Shown: piece by piece, positions 1 to 6,354 of the stretch
How the letters are laid out: each line of letters begins with the position of its first letter
Numbering within the stretch: the first letter of the stretch is position 1
From: an uncultured Carnobacterium sp.
GTDB lineage: Bacteria > Bacillota > Bacilli > Lactobacillales > Aerococcaceae
Direction of reading: 5' to 3'
Assembly (NCBI GenBank): GCA_937976325.1
Contig: CALJSD010000068.1
Span: forward strand, 1 to 13,739
Length of the DNA: 13,739 bases
Made by a program: the position numbers and the translations under genes
The notes under the pieces: generated by a model
Seen by the model: only the letters and a program-made list of their open reading frames with translations
What the model was told of the DNA's origin: nothing
The model's database searches: none

Positions 1-449
1 GGGCTGGTAACTTCGCCTTTAAAGGGATTTCTGAAGGTCGTAAAGAAATTATGGAACACATGGATGATCTTCCAGATAACGTTCACTTCCTTGGACTTGT
101 GGAGCGTGACCGTATGAATGAGTTCTTTAATATGGGTGATGTGATGCTTCAATTGTCATTTGAGGAATTATTCCCAATGACGATTTTAGAATCGATGAAC
201 GCAAACATCCCTCTCCTATTACGAGACTTACCAGAGTACAAACCAATTTTATTTGACTACTACTTAAAAGCAAACAGTCAACAAACGTTTAAAGACGAAT
301 TAACAAAACTAAAAGAAGACGCCGATTATTACGCAAAGGCCTGCGAAGGGTCAAAACGCGGCGAACAATTCTATTCAAAAGAAAGTATTCTAGAACAGTG
401 GCAACAATTTTATGATAAAGTTGCAACAGAAAGAAACTTGTTATCATAA
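1..449 (+). CDS. GT4-type glycosyltransferase, C-terminal part (5' end outside window)
   Basis: The reading frame is open from the first complete codon at position 3 (Ala-Gly-Asn-Phe...), so the ATG at 51 is internal and the true start lies outside the window. What remains is the C-terminal Rossmann half of a GT-B fold. An LPDNVHFLG strand precedes a conserved acidic nucleotide-sugar binding segment, EELFPMTILE, which contains the EX7E spacing of GT4 enzymes. The following LLLRDLPEYKPILFDYY stretch resembles enzymes that glycosylate diacylglycerol lipids in lactic acid bacteria, as I remember them. Donor and acceptor cannot be read from this fragment, so the glycolipid role is inference. The stop is followed 11 nt later by the ATG of a VTT-domain membrane protein, with AGGAG at 451-455, so the two genes are almost certainly cotranscribed. 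GT4 family membership is fairly secure; substrate is not. Confidence 0.85.
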   Translation, partial: AGNFAFKGISEGRKEIMEHMDDLPDNVHFLGLVERDRMNEFFNMGDVMLQLSFEELFPMTILESMNANIPLLLRDLPEYKPILFDYYLKANSQQTFKDELTKLKEDADYYAKACEGSKRGEQFYSKESILEQWQQFYDKVATERNLLS

Positions 450-460
450 AAGGAGAAATA

Positions 461-1087
461 ATGACTACAGAAGAAATTAAACAAGGAAAACCTCTTTCCC
501 CTACGGCTCAAAAAGTCATGAACATTGCTTCAATTCTCGGAGCAATTGCGACAGTGGTCTTTATCATTTGGGCATGGAAAAAAGGACTCTTCACATCACA
601 AGAGACGTTATCTGCCTACATGCTTCAAGCGGGAATTTGGGGTCCACCAATCTTTATCTTTTTACAAATCTTACAAACCGTTGTTCCAATCATTCCTGGA
701 GCCCTCACTAGTATCGCTGGTGTTTATATTTACGGAAACTGGGTTGGAAACATTTATAACTACATCGGTATTGTGATTGGATCCATCATTGCCTTCTATC
801 TTGCAAGACAATATGGTCAGCAATTCGTAAAATCAATGGTTAGCGAACATACGTATAATCGCTATATCAGTTGGTTGGATAAAGGACAATGGTTCGACTA
901 CTTCTTTGCATTCATGATGTTCTTCCCTGTTTCACCGGATGACTTCTTATGTATGCTTGCTGGTTTAACAAAGATGACTTATAAGAAATTCATCATCATT
1001 ATCTTAGTCTTTAAACCATTTACACTGGCTGCCTACACGATTGGGTTACGATTTATTATCGACTGGGTCTGGGCATTCTTCCAATAA
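461..1087 (+). CDS. TVP38/TMEM64 family (VTT/DedA-like) membrane protein
   Basis: This 208-residue polytopic membrane protein has the hallmarks of the VTT (SNARE-associated/DedA-like) domain. A short cytoplasmic N-terminus is followed by a TM segment at about 21-38. Next comes the re-entrant-type Pro/Gly segment VVPIIPG (74-80) running into ALTSIAGVYIYG, then a glycine-containing helix IGSIIAFYLARQYG (106-119). A second signature, FFPVSPDDFLCMLAGL, lies at 154-169, followed by a hydrophobic C-terminal pair of helices. Family members are integral membrane proteins; some relatives (DedA/UptA, TMEM41B/VMP1) move or scramble lipids. The start at 461 is set by AGGAG at 451-455. The gene follows a GT4 glycosyltransferase by 11 nt and ends at a strong bidirectional terminator. 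I infer a role in handling a lipid product of that enzyme, but nothing in the sequence proves it. Confidence 0.88.
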   Translation: MTTEEIKQGKPLSPTAQKVMNIASILGAIATVVFIIWAWKKGLFTSQETLSAYMLQAGIWGPPIFIFLQILQTVVPIIPGALTSIAGVYIYGNWVGNIYNYIGIVIGSIIAFYLARQYGQQFVKSMVSEHTYNRYISWLDKGQWFDYFFAFMMFFPVSPDDFLCMLAGLTKMTYKKFIIIILVFKPFTLAAYTIGLRFIIDWVWAFFQ

Positions 1088-1096
1088 GCAAAAACA

Positions 1097-1130
1097 AACC
1101 CTTGAGAAATTTTCTCAAGGGTTATTTTTT
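1097..1130 (+). terminator. Bidirectional intrinsic terminator between convergent genes
   Basis: The arms AACCCTTGAGAAA (1097-1109) and TTTCTCAAGGGTT (1111-1123) are perfect inverted repeats, practically an 11-12 bp stem with a small A/T loop. On the plus strand the stem is followed by ATTTTTTAT. On the minus strand it is followed by TGTTTTTGCTTATT, so it can stop both the VTT gene transcript and the dacA transcript. It lies within the 46-nt gap between the two converging stop codons. Confidence 0.9.
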
Positions 1131-1133
1131 ATG

Positions 1134-2642
1134 TTAATCTTTCTTTTTAAAGACTTGAACAGTTGCAAGAACAATTCCACTAATAAATACGCTGAGTGTT
1201 AAAATAATACCCGCTAATAATAAAGGATTTTTGCTCAAGCTTCTTAGCCAGTTTGCAAAAGTTCCAAGGTCACTATCTTCATCGAATGTTAAGATTCCAC
1301 CATTGGTTGAACCTTCTGTTGATGAAGCTTCCTCTGTCGTTGTTTCGTCAACAACTTTTGTCACTTTATAAACATTTGATTTAATTTCTTTTGTTAAAGT
1401 TGGGAAAGTATGCTCCACAATGATTTCATCTCCAACAAGTTTATACGTTGGTTTTTCATCGCCTCGTGTTAAAGCTTTGATATCTTTCTCTACTTTAATC
1501 TTTTGACCATCAATTTCATGAACTCCAGCTTTTAACACTGTCACTTCATGATATTCTGTAAATCCTTTTTCTAAAAGTGCATTCCCGAATTGTGCACGGT
1601 AAAACACACTCGTGTTGTAGTCGCTCCAACTACCTACACCCATTAATACTTCGATTAGACGGCGGCCTTTTCCTTTTGCTGTAATCACATGGTTTAAGGC
1701 TGCATTTGGAGAAGAACCTGTCTTAAATCCATCTACATCAAAATACCCTTGAGGCATTCCGTTTGCAAGTTGATTCAATGTATAGAACGTTTCTTCTACA
1801 GGAGTTCCTTCCATTGTAGTAACAGCAGGCTCTCGTGTAATTTCAAGAAATTCAGGATAGTTCTTTAAGAAGTAATATGCTAATGTTGCTAAATCGCGAG
1901 CTGTTGTTTGGTTGTACTCATCCGGCACACCTTCAACAACATATAATCCACGGAATGCTGAAACAACGGCTCCACTTGGATTATAGAATTTGGAATTTGT
2001 CATTCCTAATTCTTTCGCTTTATCATTCATCATCTTAATGTATTCTTCGTTTGATTTACTAATCGCGTGTGATAACATCACTGTCGCAACGTTTGAGGAA
2101 GGATACATCATCAGATAAAGTAAATCGCGCACTGGGTATTCAATCCCTGCTCTGATTTGGTTATTACTAATATCATCGATAGTAGAAATCGCTCTATCTT
2201 CTTCTGTTGCCGTAATTTTAGTATCTAATGTGAGCTTGCCTGCTTTAATCGCATCATACACAAGATACGCTGTCATTAATTTAGTTGTACTCGCTGGATC
2301 CCATGATTTGTCAATATTATCACCATAAAGAATTTGACCAGTCTCAGCATCGACTAAAATAGCTCCTTCAGGTTTGTAGTATTCACTTACATCATACCCA
2401 TAACGAGCTGTAATCTCGAAAATATCTTCTTCAATCGGAAGTTCTTTCGACGTTGTTGTTGTCGTTGTTTGCTCTGTTGTCTCAGTGGCTTCTGTTGTTT
2501 CTGGAGCCTCTGTTTGTTGAACAACAGTAGTTCCTTCTCCCGGTTCTTGTGTGGTTTCTTCAGCAGCAATTGGCGCTAAAGCAGAAAGTGCGAATGCACA
2601 TGTCATTAATCCCAAAAGAAACTTAAATTTACGTTTTTCCAT
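1134..2642 (-). CDS. dacA: D-alanyl-D-alanine carboxypeptidase (PBP5/DacA type, peptidase S11)
   Basis: This is a 502-residue low-molecular-weight penicillin-binding protein that removes the terminal D-Ala from peptidoglycan pentapeptides outside the membrane. A signal peptide covers about 1-27 (hydrophobic core, then API-AA before EE). All three active-site motifs are present: STTK at 118-121 with catalytic Ser118 and Lys121, SSN at 182-184, and KTG at 307-309. A beta-rich PBP5 C-terminal domain follows (about 362-430). Then come a Thr/Glu/Ser-rich linker (433-448), a true TM helix (about 473-495) and a KKKD tail, so the protein is membrane-anchored at its C-terminus. A long Thr/Glu-rich linker (about 29-65) between the signal peptide and the catalytic domain is unusual for the family. 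The start is supported by AAGGAGG at 2649-2655, and a sigma-A-type promoter lies directly upstream. The gene is monocistronic between that promoter and the terminator at 1097-1123. Confidence 0.96.
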   Translation of the reverse strand: MEKRKFKFLLGLMTCAFALSALAPIAAEETTQEPGEGTTVVQQTEAPETTEATETTEQTTTTTTSKELPIEEDIFEITARYGYDVSEYYKPEGAILVDAETGQILYGDNIDKSWDPASTTKLMTAYLVYDAIKAGKLTLDTKITATEEDRAISTIDDISNNQIRAGIEYPVRDLLYLMMYPSSNVATVMLSHAISKSNEEYIKMMNDKAKELGMTNSKFYNPSGAVVSAFRGLYVVEGVPDEYNQTTARDLATLAYYFLKNYPEFLEITREPAVTTMEGTPVEETFYTLNQLANGMPQGYFDVDGFKTGSSPNAALNHVITAKGKGRRLIEVLMGVGSWSDYNTSVFYRAQFGNALLEKGFTEYHEVTVLKAGVHEIDGQKIKVEKDIKALTRGDEKPTYKLVGDEIIVEHTFPTLTKEIKSNVYKVTKVVDETTTEEASSTEGSTNGGILTFDEDSDLGTFANWLRSLSKNPLLLAGIILTLSVFISGIVLATVQVFKKKD

Positions 2643-2648
2643 TCCTAT

Positions 2649-2655
2649 CCTCCTT
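2649..2655 (-). promoter_or_regulatory. Strong ribosome binding site of dacA
   Basis: On the minus strand AAGGAGG lies 6 nt upstream of the dacA ATG (2640-2642). It is an essentially perfect Shine-Dalgarno match and fixes the start codon. Confidence 0.85.
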
Positions 2656-2667
2656 ATAATTCAATTT

Positions 2668-2696
2668 ATTTTACAAATAAATTCTTAAGATTTCAA
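2668..2696 (-). promoter_or_regulatory. Sigma-A promoter of dacA
   Basis: Read on the minus strand, TTGAAA (-35, 2691-2696) and TAAAAT (-10, 2668-2673) are separated by exactly 17 nt. The predicted transcript would begin near 2661, leaving a short leader of about 20 nt with AAGGAGG. The -35 box starts right after the weak terminator of the preceding gene, so dacA can be expressed independently. Confidence 0.75.
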
Positions 2697-2703
2697 ATAG
2701 AAA

Positions 2704-2748
2704 GAAGCAAATTCGTAATATTTTTGTAATCTTTACGAAATTTGCTTC
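2704..2748 (-). terminator. Weak intrinsic terminator overlapping the 3' coding end of the upstream gene
   Basis: On the minus strand the arm GAAGCAAATTTCGTAA (2733-2748) pairs with TTACGAATTTGCTTC (2704-2718). That gives about 15 bp with one bulged base and a 14-nt loop, followed by TTTCTATTTG. The first arm is made of the last codons and the stop codon of the 199-residue gene. The stem is AT-rich and the T tract is interrupted, so termination is probably partial. An operator-like inverted repeat is an alternative reading. Confidence 0.6.
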
Positions 2749-3332
2749 CAACTTTTTTCAACATTATTCATTAAATTGTTGAGACGTTCTACTCTTCTTT
2801 CTAATATCGAGAAAATCAAAACATTCTCATCATCCAACTCAATCGTACCTAATGCGATTCCCGCTTCTTGTAATTTTGCAGAAATACACTCTAAATACTC
2901 TGATACAGAACACTCTACAGAGCAAGTTTGCAATTCTTGCTGTGCGATTCCTTTTAACAACATTAATTTGGGAAGCTTACTGGCTAAAGTACTAGCATTA
3001 TCTCTCCAATAAATTTGAGTTGCATAGGATTCTTTTTCAAGTGTTAATAGCATTAGTAACCAATAATCGTCTTGCGCTTGTTCCAATAGGTCAGCGAACT
3101 CATCATTCCAGTCCACATCATCTTCTCGTAGTTCTTCAATCAATAAATCAGGATTATCAAAATAACTCTCTAAAAGTTGTCTGATACGTTCACTATGACC
3201 AGTGATGATATCGGCAATTTGATGATAAGCTTCCTCATCAGAATCACTATCCACTTCCACAGATTCACTATAAAACGTTTCTTCCATTTCAAAGTCATCT
3301 TTACGTTTATTTTTTCGATTAAATAACCACAT
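2733..3332 (-). CDS. Acidic cytoplasmic protein of unknown function
   Basis: I do not recognise this protein with confidence. From the ATG at 3330-3332 it has 199 residues; GTGAGG sits 8-9 nt upstream, which I prefer over an upstream in-frame TTG at 3375-3377 that lacks a ribosome binding site. The N-terminus is a short basic patch (MWLFNRKNKRK) followed by a strongly acidic stretch (DSDSDEE). The rest is predicted helical and acidic, rich in Leu, Glu and Asp, with a DVDWNDEFADLL segment and a Cys-containing stretch (TCSVECSVSEYLEC). There is no signal peptide, TM segment or known catalytic motif. The layout (basic N-terminus, acidic helical core, a late hydrophobic strand VLIFSI) faintly recalls small DUF6630-like proteins, but this is a guess from memory. 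It sits between guaC and dacA as a single-gene unit, flanked by terminators on both sides. Confidence 0.75.
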   Translation of the reverse strand: MWLFNRKNKRKDDFEMEETFYSESVEVDSDSDEEAYHQIADIITGHSERIRQLLESYFDNPDLLIEELREDDVDWNDEFADLLEQAQDDYWLLMLLTLEKESYATQIYWRDNASTLASKLPKLMLLKGIAQQELQTCSVECSVSEYLECISAKLQEAGIALGTIELDDENVLIFSILERRVERLNNLMNNVEKSWKQIS

Positions 3333-3367
3333 AGGTCGCGCCTCACTTTGACTGAGTTCTTTTCCAT

Positions 3368-3396
3368 AGTATATCAAACAAATTCCGAAGAATAAA
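3368..3396 (-). promoter_or_regulatory. Candidate promoter of the acidic hypothetical gene
   Basis: On the minus strand TATACT (3368-3373) is a five-of-six match to a -10 box. A poor -35 candidate, TTTATT, lies 17 nt upstream (3391-3396). It falls between the guaC terminator and the ATG at 3332, and would place the transcription start downstream of the alternative TTG codon. That supports the shorter protein. Confidence 0.4.
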
Positions 3397-3399
3397 TAC

Positions 3400-3435
3400 G
3401 AAAAACAAAAAAGCAGAAAGATTTCTCCTTCTGCT
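3400..3435 (-). terminator. Intrinsic terminator of guaC
   Basis: On the minus strand AGCAGAAGGA (3426-3435) pairs with TCTTTCTGCT (3412-3421) over 10 bp, with one G-U pair, around a GAAA tetraloop (3422-3425). It is followed by TTTTTTGTTTTTC. It begins 11 nt after the guaC stop. Confidence 0.92.
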
Positions 3436-3446
3436 CGTTAATAATT

Positions 3447-4433
3447 CTAAATTGAATCTCCGTTAAAAATTGAGTTTTTAACGATGACATAATCTACTTT
3501 GCGGATAGCTTCAATATCTTTACCACCTGCATATGAGATTGATGATTGTAAGTCTTGTTGCATTTCAATAAGTGTATCTTTCAGCGATCCTTTATAAGGA
3601 ACGACAATTTTCTTACCTTCAACGTTTTTACGTTCACCTTTTTGGAATTCTGACGCACTACCGAAGTACTCTTTATAAAGCATTCCATTTACTTCAACCG
3701 TTTTACCTGGAGATTCTTCGTGACCAGCAAATAATGATCCGATCATGACCATAGTTGCACCAAAACGAATGGATTTAGCAATGTCTCCATGAGTACGGAT
3801 TCCCCCATCTGCAATCAATGGTTTACGTGCAGCTTTTGAGCACCAACGTAGTGCAGCAAGTTGCCATCCACCAGTACCAAAACCTGTCTTAATTTTAGTA
3901 ATACATACTTTACCAGGTCCAATCCCTACTTTAGTAGCATCAGCACCAGCATTTTCTAATTCACGAACGGCTTCTGGCGTACCAACGTTACCAGCAATCA
4001 CAAAGGCCTCTGGTAAATGTTTTTTAATATGCTTAATCATGTCAATAACTGAATTAGAATGGCCATGCGCAATATCAATAGTAATGTAGTCAGGAACAAG
4101 ACCATTTTCTTTTAATTCTACAATAAAATCATATTCTTGAGGTTTTACACCTACACTAATTGATGAGATTAATCCACGTTCTTTCATTCGTTTTACAAAT
4201 GGTAAACGGCTAGCTTCATCAAAGCGGTGCATAATATAAAAATATCCGTTTTCTGCTAAAAATTCAGCAACAGATTCATCAATAACGGTTTGCATGTTAG
4301 CAGGAACCACCGGTAATTTAAAGGTGTGTTTCCCTAATTTAACCGTAGTATCACACTCCGAACGACTATTTACAATACATTTATTTGGGATTAATTGAAT
4401 ATCCTCATAATCGAATGCATTTAATTCAAACAT
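3447..4433 (-). CDS. guaC: GMP reductase
   Basis: This 328-residue member of the IMPDH/GMPR TIM-barrel family catalyses NADPH-dependent reductive deamination of GMP to IMP, returning guanine nucleotides to the shared purine pool. The catalytic loop GIGPGKVCITK (170-180) contains the nucleophilic Cys177. It is followed by TGFGTGGWQLAAL, typical of the bacterial GuaC branch rather than IMP dehydrogenase. The phosphate-binding ADGGIRTHGDIAKS lies at 208-221, and the GMP-reductase-type C-terminal region includes YKEYFGSASEFQKGE (253-267). There is no CBS-domain insert, which also argues against GuaB, and the length matches the family. The start is supported by AGGAGG at 4441-4446. It is a single-gene unit with its own terminator at 3400-3435 and a leader carrying several palindromes. 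Confidence 0.97.
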   Translation of the reverse strand: MFELNAFDYEDIQLIPNKCIVNSRSECDTTVKLGKHTFKLPVVPANMQTVIDESVAEFLAENGYFYIMHRFDEASRLPFVKRMKERGLISSISVGVKPQEYDFIVELKENGLVPDYITIDIAHGHSNSVIDMIKHIKKHLPEAFVIAGNVGTPEAVRELENAGADATKVGIGPGKVCITKIKTGFGTGGWQLAALRWCSKAARKPLIADGGIRTHGDIAKSIRFGATMVMIGSLFAGHEESPGKTVEVNGMLYKEYFGSASEFQKGERKNVEGKKIVVPYKGSLKDTLIEMQQDLQSSISYAGGKDIEAIRKVDYVIVKNSIFNGDSI

Positions 4434-4469
4434 TTAACATCCTCCTAATTCGTTAATGCGTACTAATGT

Positions 4470-4499
4470 AGTATACATGAATTCACGTGAAAATGCATT
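4470..4499 (-). promoter_or_regulatory. guaC upstream region: candidate -10 box and palindromes
   Basis: The 150 nt between guaC and the next gene contain a minus-strand TATACT (4470-4475) that could be a -10 box, although no good -35 lies 16-18 nt upstream. Next to it are the perfect palindrome TTCACGTGAA (4482-4491), the palindrome AATGCATT (4492-4499), and ATGTA-TAC-TACAT over the -10. Palindromes overlapping a promoter spacer are a common operator arrangement, but I cannot name a regulator. Confidence 0.4.
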
Positions 4500-4540
4500 A
4501 AATTCTTTTCAGAATCTTTCAAAAACTTCTTAAATGAAGG

Positions 4541-4570
4541 CAAACAAAAAAGCCTAGGCAAACCTAGGCT
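4541..4570 (-). terminator. Intrinsic terminator after the BI-1-like gene
   Basis: On the minus strand AGCCTAGG (4563-4570) and CCTAGGCT (4551-4558) form a perfect 8-bp stem with a 4-nt loop, followed by TTTTTTGTTTG. It closes the HAD-ftsY-BI-1 unit 13 nt beyond the stop codon. Confidence 0.92.
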
Positions 4571-4583
4571 ATGAAAGTGTAGA

Positions 4584-5300
4584 TTAGTCTTTTCTGCTTC
4601 CGAATAGACGTAAGATATCTAAGAAGATATTGATGAAGTCTAAGTATAATTCTAATGCACCTAGAATCGCAATTCCTTCTAATGCTGATTGTCCTTCGTA
4701 GTAGTTGTACATATTTTTTAGTTTTTGAGTATCGTACATTGTTAACACGGTGAAAATGACCAATGAGATACCAGACATGATTAATTCAACTACTGAACTA
4801 TGGAAGAAGAACAAGTTAATCAAGCTAGCAATGATTAACCCTAATAAAGCTCCCATTGCTTGACGACCAAAACTTGTTAAGTCTTTCTTCGTTGTAAATC
4901 CAACGATTGATAAACCTACGAATAATGCACAAGTAGAAATAAACGCTTGTACGATACTTCCTAACTCATAAACTTGTGTTACTATGAAGAATGTAAATCC
5001 TGTTAATGCTGCATATAAACAATATGAAACAATATAACGAATTGGTCTACCAAGTTCTTCATAATTTGGACGCATTACAAATACAAGTATTAATTGCGCA
5101 ATAAAGATAACCCACATTCCGTATCCACGAGTCATAATCATGAAATCGAAGAATGCACTATAAAGCGCTGGAACTGTACTGAATAGGTAAGCAACTAAAG
5201 CAGAAATTGCTAGTCCTCCAAACATCCAAGCATACACTTTCATGAAAAATTGATTTCTTCCAGCAATACTGGATTCAACACCATAATGATTATTTTCCAT
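4584..5300 (-). CDS. Bax inhibitor-1 / YccA-YetJ family membrane protein
   Basis: This 238-residue integral membrane protein has about seven hydrophobic helices and a short soluble N-terminus, the size and topology of bacterial BI-1 (UPF0005) proteins. The family motif near helix 6, TVLTMYDTQKLK (184-195), and the last helix, ILGALELYLDFINIFLDILR (212-231), are both present. Asp190 and Asp221 correspond to the pair of membrane aspartates that in the Bacillus YetJ structure form a pH-sensitive gate for calcium leak; that transfer of function is inference. The start is supported by a GAGG element 7-8 nt upstream. The gene begins 35 nt after ftsY, with an extended -10 promoter inside the ftsY stop region, and ends at a strong terminator. 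It may therefore be transcribed both with ftsY and on its own. A general membrane-stress or protease-associated role (as for YccA with FtsH) is also possible. Confidence 0.93.
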   Translation of the reverse strand: MENNHYGVESSIAGRNQFFMKVYAWMFGGLAISALVAYLFSTVPALYSAFFDFMIMTRGYGMWVIFIAQLILVFVMRPNYEELGRPIRYIVSYCLYAALTGFTFFIVTQVYELGSIVQAFISTCALFVGLSIVGFTTKKDLTSFGRQAMGALLGLIIASLINLFFFHSSVVELIMSGISLVIFTVLTMYDTQKLKNMYNYYEGQSALEGIAILGALELYLDFINIFLDILRLFGSRKD

Positions 5301-5334
5301 TATTTCGCCTCATTTCAAATTTTATTATAGATAT

Positions 5335-5343
5335 ATTATAGCA
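5335..5343 (-). promoter_or_regulatory. Extended -10 promoter for the BI-1-like gene
   Basis: On the minus strand TGCTATAAT (5335-5343) is a perfect -10 hexamer preceded by the TGn extension. It overlaps the last codon and stop codon of ftsY. No good -35 is seen (TTACGG at the right distance), as is usual for extended -10 promoters. The predicted leader is about 27 nt and includes the GAGG ribosome binding site. Confidence 0.55.
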
Positions 5344-6340
5344 TATCTTTTACTAAACCGTAAATAAATTGTTCTGGTTCAAACGGTTGTAAATCGTCCA
5401 TTTGCTCCCCTAATCCGATAAATTTCACCGGAATGTTTAATTCATGACGAATTGATAGGATTACCCCACCTTTTGCAGTTCCATCTAATTTCGTTAAGAT
5501 GAGCCCTGTAATGTTAATCGTCTCACCGAATTGCTTCGCTTGAACAAGAGCATTTTGACCAGTTGTTGCATCTAACACTAATAATGTTTCATCAGCACCT
5601 GTTTCAATCTCACGAGAGATAATACGATTCATCTTCTCTAACTCTTTCATCAAGTTCACTTTGTTTTGAAGACGACCAGCTGTATCGATTAATAAGTAAT
5701 CGAATTTTTCTTCTTTTGCTTTCTTAATCGCATCAAATACAACAGATGATGGGTCTCCGCCTTCACGACCGGAAACAACCGGAACTCCTACACGTTCACC
5801 CCATACTTCTAATTGTTGAATCGCACCAGCACGGAATGTATCTCCTGCAGCTAGTAACACTTTATTACCTTCTTGTTTTAATCTCCAAGCGATTTTACCA
5901 ATGGTTGTTGTTTTACCAACCCCATTCACGCCGACGAACATTAACACAGTAGGACGACCTTCCGCTTTCTTCAATGCAGATAAGTTGTCTTCCCCTTTTT
6001 CATAAATATCGACCATCTTCTCAATGATGACCTCTTTTACTTGGCCTGAAGTCGTTGCATTTTGCAGACGAACTTCATCACGTAAGGCATCTGTAATGGC
6101 TAAAGTCATTTCAAAACCAACGTCTGATGAAATAAATGTTTCTTCTAAATCTTCAAAGAAGTCTTCGTCAATTTCTCTGAAGTCTGCTAGGAATTCGTTT
6201 AGTCGATCTGAGAAACTACGACGTGTTTTCTCCATCCCTTTGTCATATTTCTCAATAACAATCGACTCTTTCGTCTCCTCATGTTTAATGACTTCATCTT
6301 CACCAGTAAAGGCACGTTTAATTCGATCAAATAATCCCAT
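5336..6340 (-). CDS. ftsY: Signal recognition particle receptor FtsY
   Basis: This 334-residue SRP GTPase docks ribosome-SRP complexes at the membrane for cotranslational insertion. The N-terminal charged A region is short (about 1-45), as in many Gram-positives, and is followed by the helical N domain (about 45-125). The G domain carries GVNGVGKTTT (137-146, P-loop), DTFRAGA (167-173, the SRP-GTPase insertion/G2 region), DTAGR (219-223, G3) and TKLDG (283-287, G4, nucleotide specificity). It ends with the conserved KFIGLGEQMDDLQPFEPEQF segment. GGLF-type membrane-binding residues are represented by the N-terminal MGLFDRIK. The start has GTGAGGGG about 7 nt upstream, inside the 3' end of the preceding HAD gene, which is only 14 nt away. 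The two genes are thus translationally close and almost surely cotranscribed. Confidence 0.98.
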   Translation of the reverse strand: MGLFDRIKRAFTGEDEVIKHEETKESIVIEKYDKGMEKTRRSFSDRLNEFLADFREIDEDFFEDLEETFISSDVGFEMTLAITDALRDEVRLQNATTSGQVKEVIIEKMVDIYEKGEDNLSALKKAEGRPTVLMFVGVNGVGKTTTIGKIAWRLKQEGNKVLLAAGDTFRAGAIQQLEVWGERVGVPVVSGREGGDPSSVVFDAIKKAKEEKFDYLLIDTAGRLQNKVNLMKELEKMNRIISREIETGADETLLVLDATTGQNALVQAKQFGETINITGLILTKLDGTAKGGVILSIRHELNIPVKFIGLGEQMDDLQPFEPEQFIYGLVKDML

Positions 6341-6354
6341 ATTTTCCCCTCACT

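Noticed and set aside
51..449. ATG at 51 as the start of the glycosyltransferase
   Set aside because: The frame is open to the left edge and the upstream residues continue the glycosyltransferase fold; there is no ribosome binding site before 51.
2387..2569. Gln/Arg/Lys-rich reading frame inside dacA
   Set aside because: It is a frame-shifted reading of the Thr/Glu-rich linker DNA of dacA, with no start signals of its own.
3333..3377. N-terminal extension of the hypothetical protein from TTG at 3375-3377
   Set aside because: It has no ribosome binding site and overlaps a likely -10 box, while the ATG at 3330-3332 has GTGAGG at good spacing.
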